Positions 20,366-29,060 are shown, counted from the first letter of the stretch. The stretch: DNA of 64,000 nucleotides from Azospirillum brasilense (GCF_007827815.1 NZ_VITH01000003.1:372001-436000); one strand, 5' to 3'. Notes: a model not told the origin generated them from the letters alone. Translations and numbers: made by a program.

Positions 20366-21047
20366 GACCCCCTTGCCGCCCCTGTTATCCCCGTCGGACA
20401 TGACGGTCTTCGTCCTGGACGACGACGAGGCGGTGCGCGATTCCGTCGTGATCCTGCTGGAATGCGAGGGCTTCCGGGTCGAGGGCTTCGCGTCCCCCCT
20501 CGCCTTCCTGGAATCGGACGCGCCGTCGCGTCCCGGCTGCCTGCTGGTCGATGTGCGGATGCCGCAGATGAGCGGGCTCGACGTGCAGGAGCGTCTGGTG
20601 CAGGAGGGGCGCGGCCTGCCGGTGATCGTCATGACCGGCCACGCCGACGTGCCCCTGGCGGTGCGGGCCATGAAGGCCGGCGCCATCGACTTCGTGGAGA
20701 AGCCCTTCGACGAGCAGGCCCTGATCGGCAGCGTGAAGGCCGCCCTGGCCCGCGCCGTTCCGCCCCCGGCCGCGCCAGCCGCCCAGGCGACGGCCCCCGC
20801 CCCCACTGCCCCCGCCGTCTCTCCGGAGGTGCTGGAGCGGCTGTCCAGCCTGACGCCGCGGGAACGCGACGTGCTGCAATGGCTGGTCGAGGGCAAGTCG
20901 AACAAGGTCATCGCCTTCGAGCTGTCCATCAGCCCGCGCACCGTGGAAATCCACCGCGCCCGCGTGATGGAGAAGATGCGCGCCGACAGCCTGCCCTCGC
21001 TGGTCCGCATGGCCCTGGCCGCCGGGATCACCCCCAAAGGGGAGTGA
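20355..21047 (+). CDS. FixJ-like response regulator (receiver plus LuxR-type HTH)
   Basis: A 230-aa regulator whose start overlaps the kinase gene, implying translational coupling. The receiver has acidic residues LDDDEAVRD, phospho-accepting Asp66 in LLVDVRMP, and the lysine of FVEKPFD. An Ala/Pro-rich linker of about 25 residues leads to a LuxR-type domain ([20 protein letters not shown] and [15 protein letters not shown]). It should be phosphorylated by the upstream sensor and activate target promoters. Tandem ATGs at 20352/20355 and an internal one at 20400 are alternative starts. Confidence 0.87.
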   Translation: MRPETPLPPLLSPSDMTVFVLDDDEAVRDSVVILLECEGFRVEGFASPLAFLESDAPSRPGCLLVDVRMPQMSGLDVQERLVQEGRGLPVIVMTGHADVPLAVRAMKAGAIDFVEKPFDEQALIGSVKAALARAVPPPAAPAAQATAPAPTAPAVSPEVLERLSSLTPRERDVLQWLVEGKSNKVIAFELSISPRTVEIHRARVMEKMRADSLPSLVRMALAAGITPKGE

Positions 21048-21076
21048 GTCCGGCCGCCGGACGGCCCCGGCGGCGA

Positions 21077-21090
21077 CTGATCCACATCAA
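21077..21090 (+). promoter_or_regulatory. FNR/FixK-type anaerobox
   Basis: CTGATCCACATCAA matches the FNR/FixK consensus TTGAT-N4-ATCAA at nine of ten fixed positions. A TATTCC element about 27 bp downstream could be the -10, giving an activator-type arrangement near -42 to -45 for the downstream receiver gene, whose start is about 100 bp away. This suggests low-oxygen induction by a FixK/FNR/Anr-type protein. Confidence 0.6.
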
Positions 21091-21191
21091 AACCACGCCC
21101 GATAAGGGGAACTCCGTATTCCGGCACCGCCGGTCGGCTTCTATCTTCCCTGTAACGCCCGGACGACGGGCGTCATTCCGCGTGATTTCCG

Positions 21192-21581
21192 ATGCTGGAG
21201 GCAGTCTTGGCCGAACCGGGCGATAGCATCGTCTACATCGTCGACGACGACGAGCCGGTGCGGGACTCGATGAAGGCGCTGCTCGAAGCCTGTGCCTTCG
21301 AAGTGCGCGACTACGCGTCGTGTCAGAGTTTCATGGACCAGTACAACGGCAAGCCGTCGGGCTGCCTCGTCCTCGACCTGCACCTGCCGGTGATGAGCGG
21401 GCTGGAGTTCATCGAGCGTTTCGGCGCGACCCTGCACGGCCTGCCCGTCATCATGGTGTCGGGGCGCGGCGATCCCGCGACCTTCGCCCGCGCGCGGGAA
21501 GCCGGCGTGACCGCCTTCCTGGAAAAGCCGTTCGAGGAGGACCAACTCCTTGACGCGGTGCAGCGCCTGCTGCCAGCCTGA
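21192..21581 (+). CDS. Stand-alone receiver-domain protein
   Basis: A 129-aa single receiver domain related to the FixJ N terminus, with no output domain. Acidic pocket VDDDEPVRD, phospho-acceptor Asp62 (VLDLHLP) and Lys112 (FLEKPF) are conserved, so it should be phosphorylatable. Such proteins act as phosphate sinks or phospho-relays, or as antikinases (compare FixT, which is otherwise unrelated). It follows the FixLJ-like pair and has an anaerobox upstream, suggesting feedback on oxygen signalling. This role is inferred. Confidence 0.8.
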   Translation: MLEAVLAEPGDSIVYIVDDDEPVRDSMKALLEACAFEVRDYASCQSFMDQYNGKPSGCLVLDLHLPVMSGLEFIERFGATLHGLPVIMVSGRGDPATFARAREAGVTAFLEKPFEEDQLLDAVQRLLPA

Positions 21582-21658
21582 CCGTCCTTCTCGGTCCTGA
21601 GAGGGCCGCCGTTCCCCGGACAGGGTTCATGAGACACCGTCCGCAGCGGAGCGCGCCC

Positions 21659-22363
21659 ATGGCGTCCGAAGACCCCACTCCCCGCCCTCTGTCGGCCCTG
21701 GAGGCCGTGCGCAGCCGCCGCAGCGTCCGCGCCTTCACCGCCGAGCCGGTGCCGCGCGCCGTGGTGGAAGAGATCCTCGCGGCCGCCAGCCGGGCGCCCA
21801 GCGGTTCGAACATCCAGCCCTGGAAGGTCCACGCGGTGGCCGGCGCGGCGCGCGAGGCGCTGTCGGCGGAGCTGCGCGCCGCCCATTTCGACCCGGCGGA
21901 CGATCAGGCCGAGGCGGAATACACCTACTACCCGACCCAGTGGTTCGAGCCCTATCTGGGGCGGCGCCGGAAGATCGGCTGGGACCTCTACGGCCTGCTC
22001 GGCATCGCCAAGGGCGACCGCGCGGCGATGGCGGAGCAGCACGCCCGCAATTACGACTTCTTCGGCGCCCCGGTCGGGCTGTTCTTCACCATGGACCGGC
22101 GGATGGAGCAGGGAAGCTGGCTCGACGTCGGCATGTTCATGGAGAATGTGATGGTGGCGGCGCGGGGCTTCGGGCTGGACACCTGCCCGCAGGCCGCCTT
22201 CATCACCTATCACCGCATCGTCCGCCGCCATCTCGACATTCCGGACAGCGACATCCTGCTGAGCGGCATGGCGCTGGGCCACGCCGACCCCGACGCGCCG
22301 GAAAACCGCCTGGAAACCGAGCGCGCCCCGGTCGCCGACTTCACCCGCTTCCACGGATTCTGA
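21659..22363 (+). CDS. Nitroreductase-family FMN oxidoreductase
   Basis: About 234 aa (an ATG at 21629 would add 10). The FMN-binding signature RSRRSVRAF appears near residue 20 and APSGSNIQPWKVH follows. GFGLDTCPQAAF and HLDIPDSDILLSGMALGHAD match the C-terminal part of the oxygen-insensitive NfnB-like family. It probably reduces nitroaromatics or quinones with NAD(P)H. Its position after the oxygen-sensing genes suggests possible co-regulation, but a separate promoter is likely. Confidence 0.82.
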   Translation: MASEDPTPRPLSALEAVRSRRSVRAFTAEPVPRAVVEEILAAASRAPSGSNIQPWKVHAVAGAAREALSAELRAAHFDPADDQAEAEYTYYPTQWFEPYLGRRRKIGWDLYGLLGIAKGDRAAMAEQHARNYDFFGAPVGLFFTMDRRMEQGSWLDVGMFMENVMVAARGFGLDTCPQAAFITYHRIVRRHLDIPDSDILLSGMALGHADPDAPENRLETERAPVADFTRFHGF

Positions 22364-22393
22364 TGGCGCTTCCCGATCCCGGAGGGGAGAAGG

Positions 22394-22654
22394 ATGCCTC
22401 AGGCACGGAGCCCTTGCGTGACGGCGCTGGTCAATGTTGACGCCCGGATGGTCGGCGCTCGCCTTGACGCGGAGCACCACTGGTTCAGCAATTGCCTACG
22501 GATCACTCTCAAACTTCAGAAACTGACCGATAGCATTGGAAAACTCACCGGCCCGGCGAAACGAGAAATATTCCGTCTTGCCTTGACCATATCGGGCTGC
22601 AGCATTGCTTTGGCGGCAGAAAAACGATGTGTTATTGTGTGGAAACGGCTATGA
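22394..22654 (+). CDS. Possible small ORF at the edge of the low-GC island
   Basis: An 86-codon frame beginning MPQARSPCVTALVNVDARMVG with GGAGGGGAGAAGG just upstream, which looks like a good ribosome binding site. No family is recognised, and base composition changes from GC-rich to AT-richer across it, so it may be a remnant or chance ORF at the island boundary. Confidence 0.25.
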   Translation: MPQARSPCVTALVNVDARMVGARLDAEHHWFSNCLRITLKLQKLTDSIGKLTGPAKREIFRLALTISGCSIALAAEKRCVIVWKRL

Positions 22655-22839
22655 AGCCCTCACCAAGGTGTTTTTCAACAATATCGACTCATAGCGGACG
22701 CTTGTCAGAAATGGAAGTCACGTTTTCCAATCCATTGGCTTTTGGCTCGAAGCGTTTTTACGTCTCATAGTAGTCTTCCACGAAGGCAGAAAAGCAATTT
22801 TAAAAGAATAAATTTAATACGGGAAAAGGTGGCTTTGGA
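22655..22839. other. AT-rich non-coding flank of the island
   Basis: About 185 bp with markedly low GC, including AATTTTAAAAGAATAAATTT-type sequence near 22797. No gene was seen. It is downstream of the HEPN gene on the minus strand and may hold its terminator. Confidence 0.5.
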
Positions 22840-23442
22840 TTACCAAAGAGTTTTGCTTGGAAATGCATGGCTTCCGTGCTTTAATAACCCAATATCTGTC
22901 GCAATAACCAAATGAGTGAGAAAGCGATCAACTCTTTCTAGGGAGCGGTCATTAAGCTGAACTTTTCCAGATGGTGTTTGCGTCCATTGAAAGGTTGGAA
23001 TAGAGAACCCATGAGCAAAGCTATGACGAACCTTTAGTATTTGATTTAAGAAATCTTGCGATTGCTGTCTATTAAACTGCGCGGCACGCCAAACCCAGTC
23101 CGCAATAGGATCATATCCTGTACATGAAATAAGTAAATCTCGAGAATTATCCCAATTTGGCGTATTGAATTTCTTTAACTTTTGCTCCGTCATTGGCTCC
23201 AAAATGGAATGCAAGCTTGCAAATTCGACATCATGAGGATTGTATATTTTCTGAACAAACTCCTTTGTCACCTGCTTCAGATAAGCATCCCATCCTGCTA
23301 CATATGCCGCTAATGCTGCATGTAAAAAATTTGTCTTATGCTCACGACTGATTGGCCGCAACCTAGAATCCTTTGCAGTTTCACGAATTTTACGGGACAA
23401 TGCCACAGATGATAAAAATCGAGTCTGCGACAAACTGCTCAT
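22840..23442 (-). CDS. HEPN-domain protein, putative RNase effector
   Basis: A 200-aa, mainly helical, soluble protein. The segment ILKVRHSFAHGF contains R139-HSFA-H144, the R-X4-6-H active motif of HEPN ribonucleases, and overall it resembles the RiboL-PSP/MAE_28990-like HEPN group. HEPN proteins of this type act as toxins or defence nucleases. The gene begins 3 nt after the ParA-like ATPase, so both form one operon. Codon and base usage is AT-rich, unlike the rest of the window, pointing to recent horizontal acquisition. The function is inferred from the motif and context only. Confidence 0.65.
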   Translation of the reverse strand: MSSLSQTRFLSSVALSRKIRETAKDSRLRPISREHKTNFLHAALAAYVAGWDAYLKQVTKEFVQKIYNPHDVEFASLHSILEPMTEQKLKKFNTPNWDNSRDLLISCTGYDPIADWVWRAAQFNRQQSQDFLNQILKVRHSFAHGFSIPTFQWTQTPSGKVQLNDRSLERVDRFLTHLVIATDIGLLKHGSHAFPSKTLW

Positions 23443-23445
23443 GAT

Positions 23446-24480
23446 CTAAAGCCTCTCCACAAAATTTCTGAGAGCTGTCTTGTAATTATCAAGCGGCTCT
23501 TTGTTCAATTGAACACGTTCGCCATCAAAACTTTTGGGGCCAGGGGTCAGATGAAAAATTGGGGTTCCTGTGGCTGCACAATACACGCACGCGCCATGAT
23601 AATCGGGAATCTGAACGAATGAAGAGCTTGGAGTTTCCTTTGGAACTGCATAGAAATGCCTATGCCTTTTGTGAATTCGGTCAACTGTTTCCTTAACGCG
23701 CTCATTTACAACACGAAAAGCTTTGCTGGGTTGTCCATCATAAAGCGTAACACGATTTGATACAAATGTGTGAAGCTTAGGTTGAGAGATGCCTTCATCG
23801 ATAGCCTTCTTGGCAAAGCTGATTTTAGCGTAGGTTTCCGTATGCTTATCACCTACGCCGTATAGCAGAGCAATAACATTCTCAATTCCCCGCCGCGAAC
23901 TATCGTCTGCGGTAAATGGCACCACCACGTTGTCAGCCGCCGCGAGCCCAAGCTGGGTGTACACGGCAAAACTTGGATTGCAATCGATGATAAAAATAGC
24001 CTCGCGGTCACCGCTACGCTTCTTCAAAGATTGCCGAAGGTCATTGACCCACCCAATCACCTTTCCCCAAGCATCAAACGGAACCGACAATTGCGAAGTC
24101 TGGCGAATTGCCTCGGCAAGAATTTCAAGAAGGTTATCCCCGCATACGAGCCACAGATTCTCCGGGATTTTCGAGTTATATTTTTTCGGATGAGAGATAT
24201 ATTGATCTATATTATCAATCATTTTGAATGGGCTATTCAAGCGCTCTTCCAGATATCCAGCAACTGTTTGTCGCGGCTTCGCAGTAGTGAGCTCCAAAAG
24301 CGCTTTTGCATCTGGATCAAATCCCCCAAGCAGGGTCTCGGAGAGATTTCCTTGGGGGCAAAGATCAATTACATAAACGTCACTGTCTTGATGCAAATGA
24401 GCATATTCAGTTGAGGCAATAAACGCCAGAAAGCTTTTCCCAACGCCACCCTTATTATTCCAAAATGCATAGCTCGTCAT
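23446..24480 (-). CDS. ParA/MinD-like ATPase paired with the HEPN gene
   Basis: A 344-aa P-loop ATPase. The deviant Walker A is NNKGGVGKS at residues 8-16, with signature Lys10 and Lys15. A DLCPQGN segment at 39-45 replaces the usual DxDPQGN, and IIDCNPS at 164-170 replaces D-T/S-P-P. It has no N-terminal HTH, no partner ParB and a cysteine pair near the C terminus (HGACVYCAATG). This is unlike a plasmid-segregation ParA and fits accessory ATPases that regulate a neighbouring effector. Low GC and isolation among GC-rich genes suggest transfer. The true parAB pair of this replicon is at 42-44 kb. Confidence 0.75.
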   Translation of the reverse strand: MTSYAFWNNKGGVGKSFLAFIASTEYAHLHQDSDVYVIDLCPQGNLSETLLGGFDPDAKALLELTTAKPRQTVAGYLEERLNSPFKMIDNIDQYISHPKKYNSKIPENLWLVCGDNLLEILAEAIRQTSQLSVPFDAWGKVIGWVNDLRQSLKKRSGDREAIFIIDCNPSFAVYTQLGLAAADNVVVPFTADDSSRRGIENVIALLYGVGDKHTETYAKISFAKKAIDEGISQPKLHTFVSNRVTLYDGQPSKAFRVVNERVKETVDRIHKRHRHFYAVPKETPSSSFVQIPDYHGACVYCAATGTPIFHLTPGPKSFDGERVQLNKEPLDNYKTALRNFVERL

Positions 24481-24903
24481 TGGAATGCGCCTTATCTAGT
24501 AACAAAGTTACGCTGCGAGCATAGATGCTCCAGGAAGCGTTGTCGATAACGCGAGTTCGTGAACAGGCCTCATAGTCATTGAAGAGGCGACTCTGTCTGC
24601 TTTGAGCGCTGAACCGACATACGCAACTGGCTGCACAAGGGAGCAGCCCCGACCGTTGGAACGTAGTGGCCATCCCCCAACCCGACACGGACGGCACGAA
24701 GGAGCTGAGCCGACGTTCCGCTCCAACGACGCCGCTCACGCCCAAAAACCCGCTTGCGCCACGTTCGCGATGTGCGTTTTCGCACAGGCGTCGGCGGGCC
24801 GTGACGGCACTCTCCAGCCGCGCCGCGAAGCGCTGGCCTGACCGTTCCATCCCGGCAGGCTCCGCCCCGCGTCCCGTTTCCTGCGGCTTGGAGTGTTCCG
24901 ACG
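24481..24903. other. Intergenic region at the right edge of the island
   Basis: These 423 bp return from AT-rich to GC-rich sequence. Several short open frames overlap on both strands, but none has recognisable features or a consistent coding signature, so no gene is called. The region may contain remnants of the insertion event. A CRP-like dyad lies at 24771-24786. Confidence 0.5.
24771..24786. promoter_or_regulatory. CRP-like dyad
   Basis: TGTGCGTTTTCGCACA has perfect 6-bp arms and matches the CRP layout TGTG-N8-CACA. It lies 118 bp before the next gene and within 3 kb of a CRP-like regulator gene. Binding is not shown. Confidence 0.35.
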
Positions 24904-25758
24904 ATGGCTCTGCTCGATGATCTTGTGGTGCAGACCGCCCTGTTTCCCCTGGTGGTCGGCGTCGCCGCCGTCGGTGTGGTCCGTCTCGCCGGCGGGCGCA
25001 CGCGGGGTCCCCGGTTGGCGGCGGCGGGTGTTGCCGCCGCCTTCCTGGCGGCCTACGCGCTGATCGTCGGCCTGCCCGCCCTGCCCCCGCCCTCCAGCAT
25101 GGGCCGCCTGTTCTGGAGCGCGGTGGCCGGTCTGGTCATCGGCGTCGGCGCCGACCTCGCCGGGCTGGACCGCCGCCGCGGCACCTGGCTGCTCGGCGCC
25201 TGGGTGACGGCGTCCTTGCTGTGGATCGCCCTGCCGGTGCTGCCGGGAAGCCTGGACACCATCACCGCCGCCGTCCTGTTGCTGGCCGGCGGCTGGATCG
25301 CCCTGACGCGCACCGCCGGCGAGGGCGAGGGGGTGGCGACGCCCGGCGTCGCCCTGCTGGCCGCCGCGGTGGCGGTGGGCGGGGTGGCGCTGGTCGGCGC
25401 CTCAGCCTCCGTCGCCCAGCTCGCCTTCGCGCTGGCCGCGGCCACCGGCGGCCTGCTGCTGTGGAACTGGCCGGTGGAGCGCCACGCCTGGGGCAACGCC
25501 GGTCAGGCCGCGCTGGGCATCCTGGTGCTGCTGGCCGCCACCCTGACCTTCTTCTCCTCCGCCCACGCCGAAGCCCTGCTGCTCGTCCTGCCCGCATTCT
25601 TCGCCGACCGGCTGCGCGACCGGCTGCCCCTGCCGCGCACCCCCGCGGGCCGGGCCATGGGCACCGTGGCGCTGACCGCCATCGCCCTGGTGCCGGCCGC
25701 CGCCGCCGTGGGCGTCGCCTTCCTTCTCTCCGCCGGTTCCGACGTGTCCGGCTACTGA
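24904..25758 (+). CDS. Hypothetical polytopic membrane protein
   Basis: A 284-aa, very hydrophobic protein, rich in Ala, Leu, Val and Gly, with about eight or nine predicted membrane helices. No family motif is recognised and no catalytic residues stand out. It precedes the YceI gene by 45 bp in the same direction, so the two may be co-transcribed. Its composition could allow chance openness of other frames, but the start region, termination and hydrophobic periodicity support this one. Confidence 0.7.
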   Translation: MALLDDLVVQTALFPLVVGVAAVGVVRLAGGRTRGPRLAAAGVAAAFLAAYALIVGLPALPPPSSMGRLFWSAVAGLVIGVGADLAGLDRRRGTWLLGAWVTASLLWIALPVLPGSLDTITAAVLLLAGGWIALTRTAGEGEGVATPGVALLAAAVAVGGVALVGASASVAQLAFALAAATGGLLLWNWPVERHAWGNAGQAALGILVLLAATLTFFSSAHAEALLLVLPAFFADRLRDRLPLPRTPAGRAMGTVALTAIALVPAAAAVGVAFLLSAGSDVSGY

Positions 25759-25803
25759 CCCACCCCCACTCATCCCGTTCCATCCGACAAAGGACTCCGA
25801 ATC

Positions 25804-26382
25804 ATGCACCGTCTTCTCGCCGCCGCCGCCCTGTCCGCCCTCGTCGCCCTGCCGCTGACCGCCCAGGCCGCACCGGTCGCCTACAAGCTCGACCCGGCCC
25901 ACACCGCCGTGGTCTTCATCGTCGACCATCTGGGCTTCGCCAAGGCCATGGGCCGCTTCAACACGTTCGCCGGCGAGCTGTCCTTCGACAAGGACGCCGC
26001 GGACAAGAGCAGCCTGTCGGTGACCATCGACACCACCAGCGTCGACACCAACCACGCCAAGCGCGACGAGCACCTGAAGTCGCCGGACTTCTTCAACGCG
26101 AAGGAGTTCCCGAAGATGACCTTCAAGAGCACCAAGATCGAGACGACCGGCGACAAGACCGGCAAGCTGCACGGCGACCTGACCCTGCTGGGCGTCACCA
26201 AGCCGGTGGTCCTCGACGTGACCTTCAACAAGGACGGCGTCAGCCCGGCCAGCAAGCAGGAGACGGTCGGCTTCTCCGCCCGCGGCACGATCAAGCGCTC
26301 CGACTTCGGCATGAAGTACGGCGTGCCGAACATCGGCGACGACATCCAGGTCATCATCGAGTCCGAGGCGGTGAAGGGCTAA
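25804..26382 (+). CDS. YceI-family periplasmic lipocalin-like protein
   Basis: A 192-aa secreted protein with a 22-residue signal peptide (ending TAQA). The mature start YKLDPAHTAVVFIVDHLGFAK and the central HLKSPDFFNAKEFPKMTFKS are diagnostic of YceI, whose beta-barrel binds isoprenoid chains such as polyprenyl quinones. In several bacteria YceI is induced by base or osmotic stress. It converges on the CRP-like gene with only 7 bp between stops. Confidence 0.9.
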   Translation: MHRLLAAAALSALVALPLTAQAAPVAYKLDPAHTAVVFIVDHLGFAKAMGRFNTFAGELSFDKDAADKSSLSVTIDTTSVDTNHAKRDEHLKSPDFFNAKEFPKMTFKSTKIETTGDKTGKLHGDLTLLGVTKPVVLDVTFNKDGVSPASKQETVGFSARGTIKRSDFGMKYGVPNIGDDIQVIIESEAVKG

Positions 26383-26389
26383 CCCCCCG

Positions 26390-27088
26390 TCAATCCTCCT
26401 CCGCCGCCTGCCGGACCCGGTCCCGCAGGCGGCGGGTGTCGAGAAGCAGCAGCGCCCCTCGCCGCTTCTCCAGCAGCCCGTCGCGCTCCAGCGCGCTCAG
26501 CTCCCGCGAAACCGCTTCGCGCCGGGTGCTGACACGGGCGGCGAGGTCGGCGTGGGGCGGCGGCGGGGAGATGGTCGCGCTGTGCTCCCCCCGCCCGTCC
26601 GGCCGGGCCAGCCGCAGCAGCTCGGAATAGATGCGGTGGCGCACGTCCAGCGTGTTGAACTCGTTCACCCGCGTGGCGAGCTTCCGGATCTCCCCGGCCA
26701 GCAGGACCATCACCTGATCGCAGACGTCGGGATGGCGGTGGATGCAGTCGCGGAACAGCGGGGCGGGCATGCAGGCGACCGTGGCGTTGGTCACGGCGAC
26801 GATGCCGGCGGAGCGGGCCTTGCCGTCGATGGCCGCCAGCTCCCCGAAGAACTCCCCGGCGGGGATGTCGCGCAGGATCACCGTCCGCCCGGAGATCGCG
26901 CGGATCGTCACACGGACCAGACCGGCGGCGACGACGAAGACGTCGGTGCCCTCATCCTCGAAATCGATGATCCATTGCCCGGCCTCCACCCGGCGCCAGA
27001 GGCAACGGTCCTCCAGCGCCCGCAGCTCGTCGGGGGACAGGGAGCGGAACAGCGCCGCCCCGGCCAGCGTTTCGCTCCGGCGCCTCAT
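26390..27088 (-). CDS. CRP-family transcription regulator with cAMP-contact residues
   Basis: A 232-aa regulator. The cNMP-binding domain (about 15-130) contains FFGELAAIDGKARSAGIVA, where Glu83, Arg92 and Ser93 match the residues of E. coli CRP that contact cAMP. The C-terminal winged HTH includes DLAARVSTRREAVSRELSAL. It lacks the N-terminal cysteine cluster of FNR, so it is not an Fe-S oxygen sensor. It is divergent from a predicted nucleotide cyclase, 158 bp apart, which suggests that the cyclase makes its ligand. Targets are unknown. Confidence 0.85.
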   Translation of the reverse strand: MRRRSETLAGAALFRSLSPDELRALEDRCLWRRVEAGQWIIDFEDEGTDVFVVAAGLVRVTIRAISGRTVILRDIPAGEFFGELAAIDGKARSAGIVAVTNATVACMPAPLFRDCIHRHPDVCDQVMVLLAGEIRKLATRVNEFNTLDVRHRIYSELLRLARPDGRGEHSATISPPPPHADLAARVSTRREAVSRELSALERDGLLEKRRGALLLLDTRRLRDRVRQAAEED

Positions 27089-27246
27089 GAACGGGTGTGG
27101 ATGTCCGGCTGTGGCATGGCGCGGGATGATCTCATAGGATGCCCGGGGACGCCACGCCGAAGCCGACCTTCACAGCCCGAGCCCGCCGACCGACATGACG
27201 ACCGTCCCATCCGCCGCCCGCCGCCGTTCATGACCGGGGCCCGTTC

Positions 27247-28974
27247 ATGAAACGCCGGATCGAACGCCCGTTGCGCCTGTTCACCGGCCTGACGCTGTTC
27301 ACCTTCGTCATCACCCATTTCCTGGCCCACGCCGCCGGGCTGCTGCTGCTGCCGGGGATGGAGGTGGCGCGGCGCACCCTGTTGTGGGTGTGGGACACGC
27401 CGCCGGGGCAGGCGCTGCTCGCCGGCTCCTTCGTCACCCACGCCGGGCTGGGGCTGTGGGCGCTGTACCGGCGCCGCCACCTGCGCATGCCCGCCGGGGA
27501 GGCGTGGCAGCTCGGGCTCGGCCTGTGCATCCCCCTCCTGCTGATTTCCCACGGCATGGCCGGGATGCTGTCGGACGACCTCTACAACGACCCGCTGACT
27601 TACCCGCGGGCGATCGTCCTCTACTGGATCACCGCGCCGGAAACCCTGCTGTGGCGCCAGCTCCTGCTGCTGGTCATTGTGTGGATCCACGGCTGCATCG
27701 GGGTGCGCGGCTGGCTGATGACGAAGCCCTGGTACCGGAGCCGCGCCGCGCTGCTCGGCGCCTTCGCCATGCTGCTGCCCCTGCTGGCGCTGGCCGGGAT
27801 CGTCAACGCCGGCTGGGACGCCGAGCGCCGGGCCGCCGCCGACCCCGCCTATCTGGAGCAGTTCCGCGCGCCTGCCCCCGGCACGCCGGAGGCGGAGAAC
27901 CGCGCCGCGCTGGCGGCGATCAGCGGCGGCGTGTTCAACACCTACGTCCTGCTGCTGGTCGGCACGCTGGGAATGCGGCAATACCGCAACTGGCGGGCGC
28001 GGGCGACCAGCCCGGTGCGCATCGCCTATCCCGGCGGGCGCACCGTCACCGTGCCGCGCGGCACCTCGGTGCTGGAGGCCAGCCGCGCCAACGGCGTCCC
28101 GCACACCGCGCTGTGCGGCGGGCGGGGCCGCTGCTCCACCTGCCGCATCCGCGTGACCGAGGGGGTGGACGCCCTGCCGCCGCCCAACGCCACGGAGCGG
28201 GCGGTGCTGGAGCGGATGAAAGCGCCGCGCGCCGTCCGCCTCGCCTGCCAGCTCCGCCCGGTGGCGCCGCTGTCGGTGACGCCGCTGATCTCGGCGCGGG
28301 ACAATGGCCGCACCTTCGCCGTCACCGCGCCCATGGACAGCGGGCGGGAGCTGGCGATCACCGCGCTGTTCGTGGATTTGCGAGGGTCAACCTCGCTGGC
28401 GGCGGAGCGGCTGCCCTTCGACGCGCTGTTCATCGTCACCCGCTACGTCCAGGTGGTCACGGATGCGATCCGCAAGCACGGCGGCTACGTCATCGCCATC
28501 GCCGGGGACGGGGTGATGGGCATGTTCGCCAACGAGGAGGACCCCGCGACGGCGGCGGCCAACGCGCTGCGTGCCACCGCCGACCTGTGGCGCGACATCG
28601 AGCTGCTGAGCCGCGACCTCGCGGAGGAGCTGGACCAGCCGCTGGCCTTCGGGGCCGGGGTGCATTCCGGCCTCGCCGTGGTCGGGGCGGTGGCCTGTTC
28701 GGAGGACGGGTCGCTGCAGTTCATCGGCGACACCGGCAACGTCGCCGCGAGGCTGGAGGAGATGACCAAGACGCTGGGCGCCACCGTAGTCTTCTCCGAC
28801 GCGGCCGCCGAGCTGGCGGGGCTCCAGGGGCTGGAGCGTCTGGAACGCCGGGATGTGGCGATCCGGGGCCGCGACGGCACGCTCGGGGTGCGGACCGTCC
28901 GCCGCCAGGAGGATTTGCGGGCGCTGCTGGAGGGTGGAACCACCGTCCCCTCTCCCCCCTGGGGCGACGCTTAG
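27247..28974 (+). CDS. Membrane class III nucleotide cyclase with [2Fe-2S] ferredoxin domain
   Basis: A 575-aa three-part protein. Residues 1-245 form about six membrane helices with several histidines (His24, His28, His65, His102, His148), reminiscent of a di-haem cytochrome b. Residues 257-345 are a plant-type ferredoxin with Cys290, Cys296, Cys299 and Cys334 (CGGRGRCSTC pattern). Residues 368-560 are a class III cyclase with metal-binding aspartates in FVDLRGSTS (Asp377) and AGDGVMG (Asp421). It probably makes cAMP in response to redox or electron-transport state. Divergent from the CRP-like gene. Confidence 0.85.
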   Translation: MKRRIERPLRLFTGLTLFTFVITHFLAHAAGLLLLPGMEVARRTLLWVWDTPPGQALLAGSFVTHAGLGLWALYRRRHLRMPAGEAWQLGLGLCIPLLLISHGMAGMLSDDLYNDPLTYPRAIVLYWITAPETLLWRQLLLLVIVWIHGCIGVRGWLMTKPWYRSRAALLGAFAMLLPLLALAGIVNAGWDAERRAAADPAYLEQFRAPAPGTPEAENRAALAAISGGVFNTYVLLLVGTLGMRQYRNWRARATSPVRIAYPGGRTVTVPRGTSVLEASRANGVPHTALCGGRGRCSTCRIRVTEGVDALPPPNATERAVLERMKAPRAVRLACQLRPVAPLSVTPLISARDNGRTFAVTAPMDSGRELAITALFVDLRGSTSLAAERLPFDALFIVTRYVQVVTDAIRKHGGYVIAIAGDGVMGMFANEEDPATAAANALRATADLWRDIELLSRDLAEELDQPLAFGAGVHSGLAVVGAVACSEDGSLQFIGDTGNVAARLEEMTKTLGATVVFSDAAAELAGLQGLERLERRDVAIRGRDGTLGVRTVRRQEDLRALLEGGTTVPSPPWGDA

Positions 28975-29060
28975 GACGAGGCCACCGCTGCGGGTGTCGG
29001 GGGAGCAGCGGGTTCTTCCCTTCTCTCCCGCCCTTCTCCCCCTCCCCTCTCATCCCTGGA

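Noticed and set aside
22763-24579. CTCATAGT at both sides of the low-GC island as possible attachment-site repeats
   Set aside because: Only 8 bp match, with no extension; expected by chance.
24455-25001. Overlapping short frames at the island's right edge
   Set aside because: No conserved features, no good ribosome binding sites and changing composition; considered remnants or chance.
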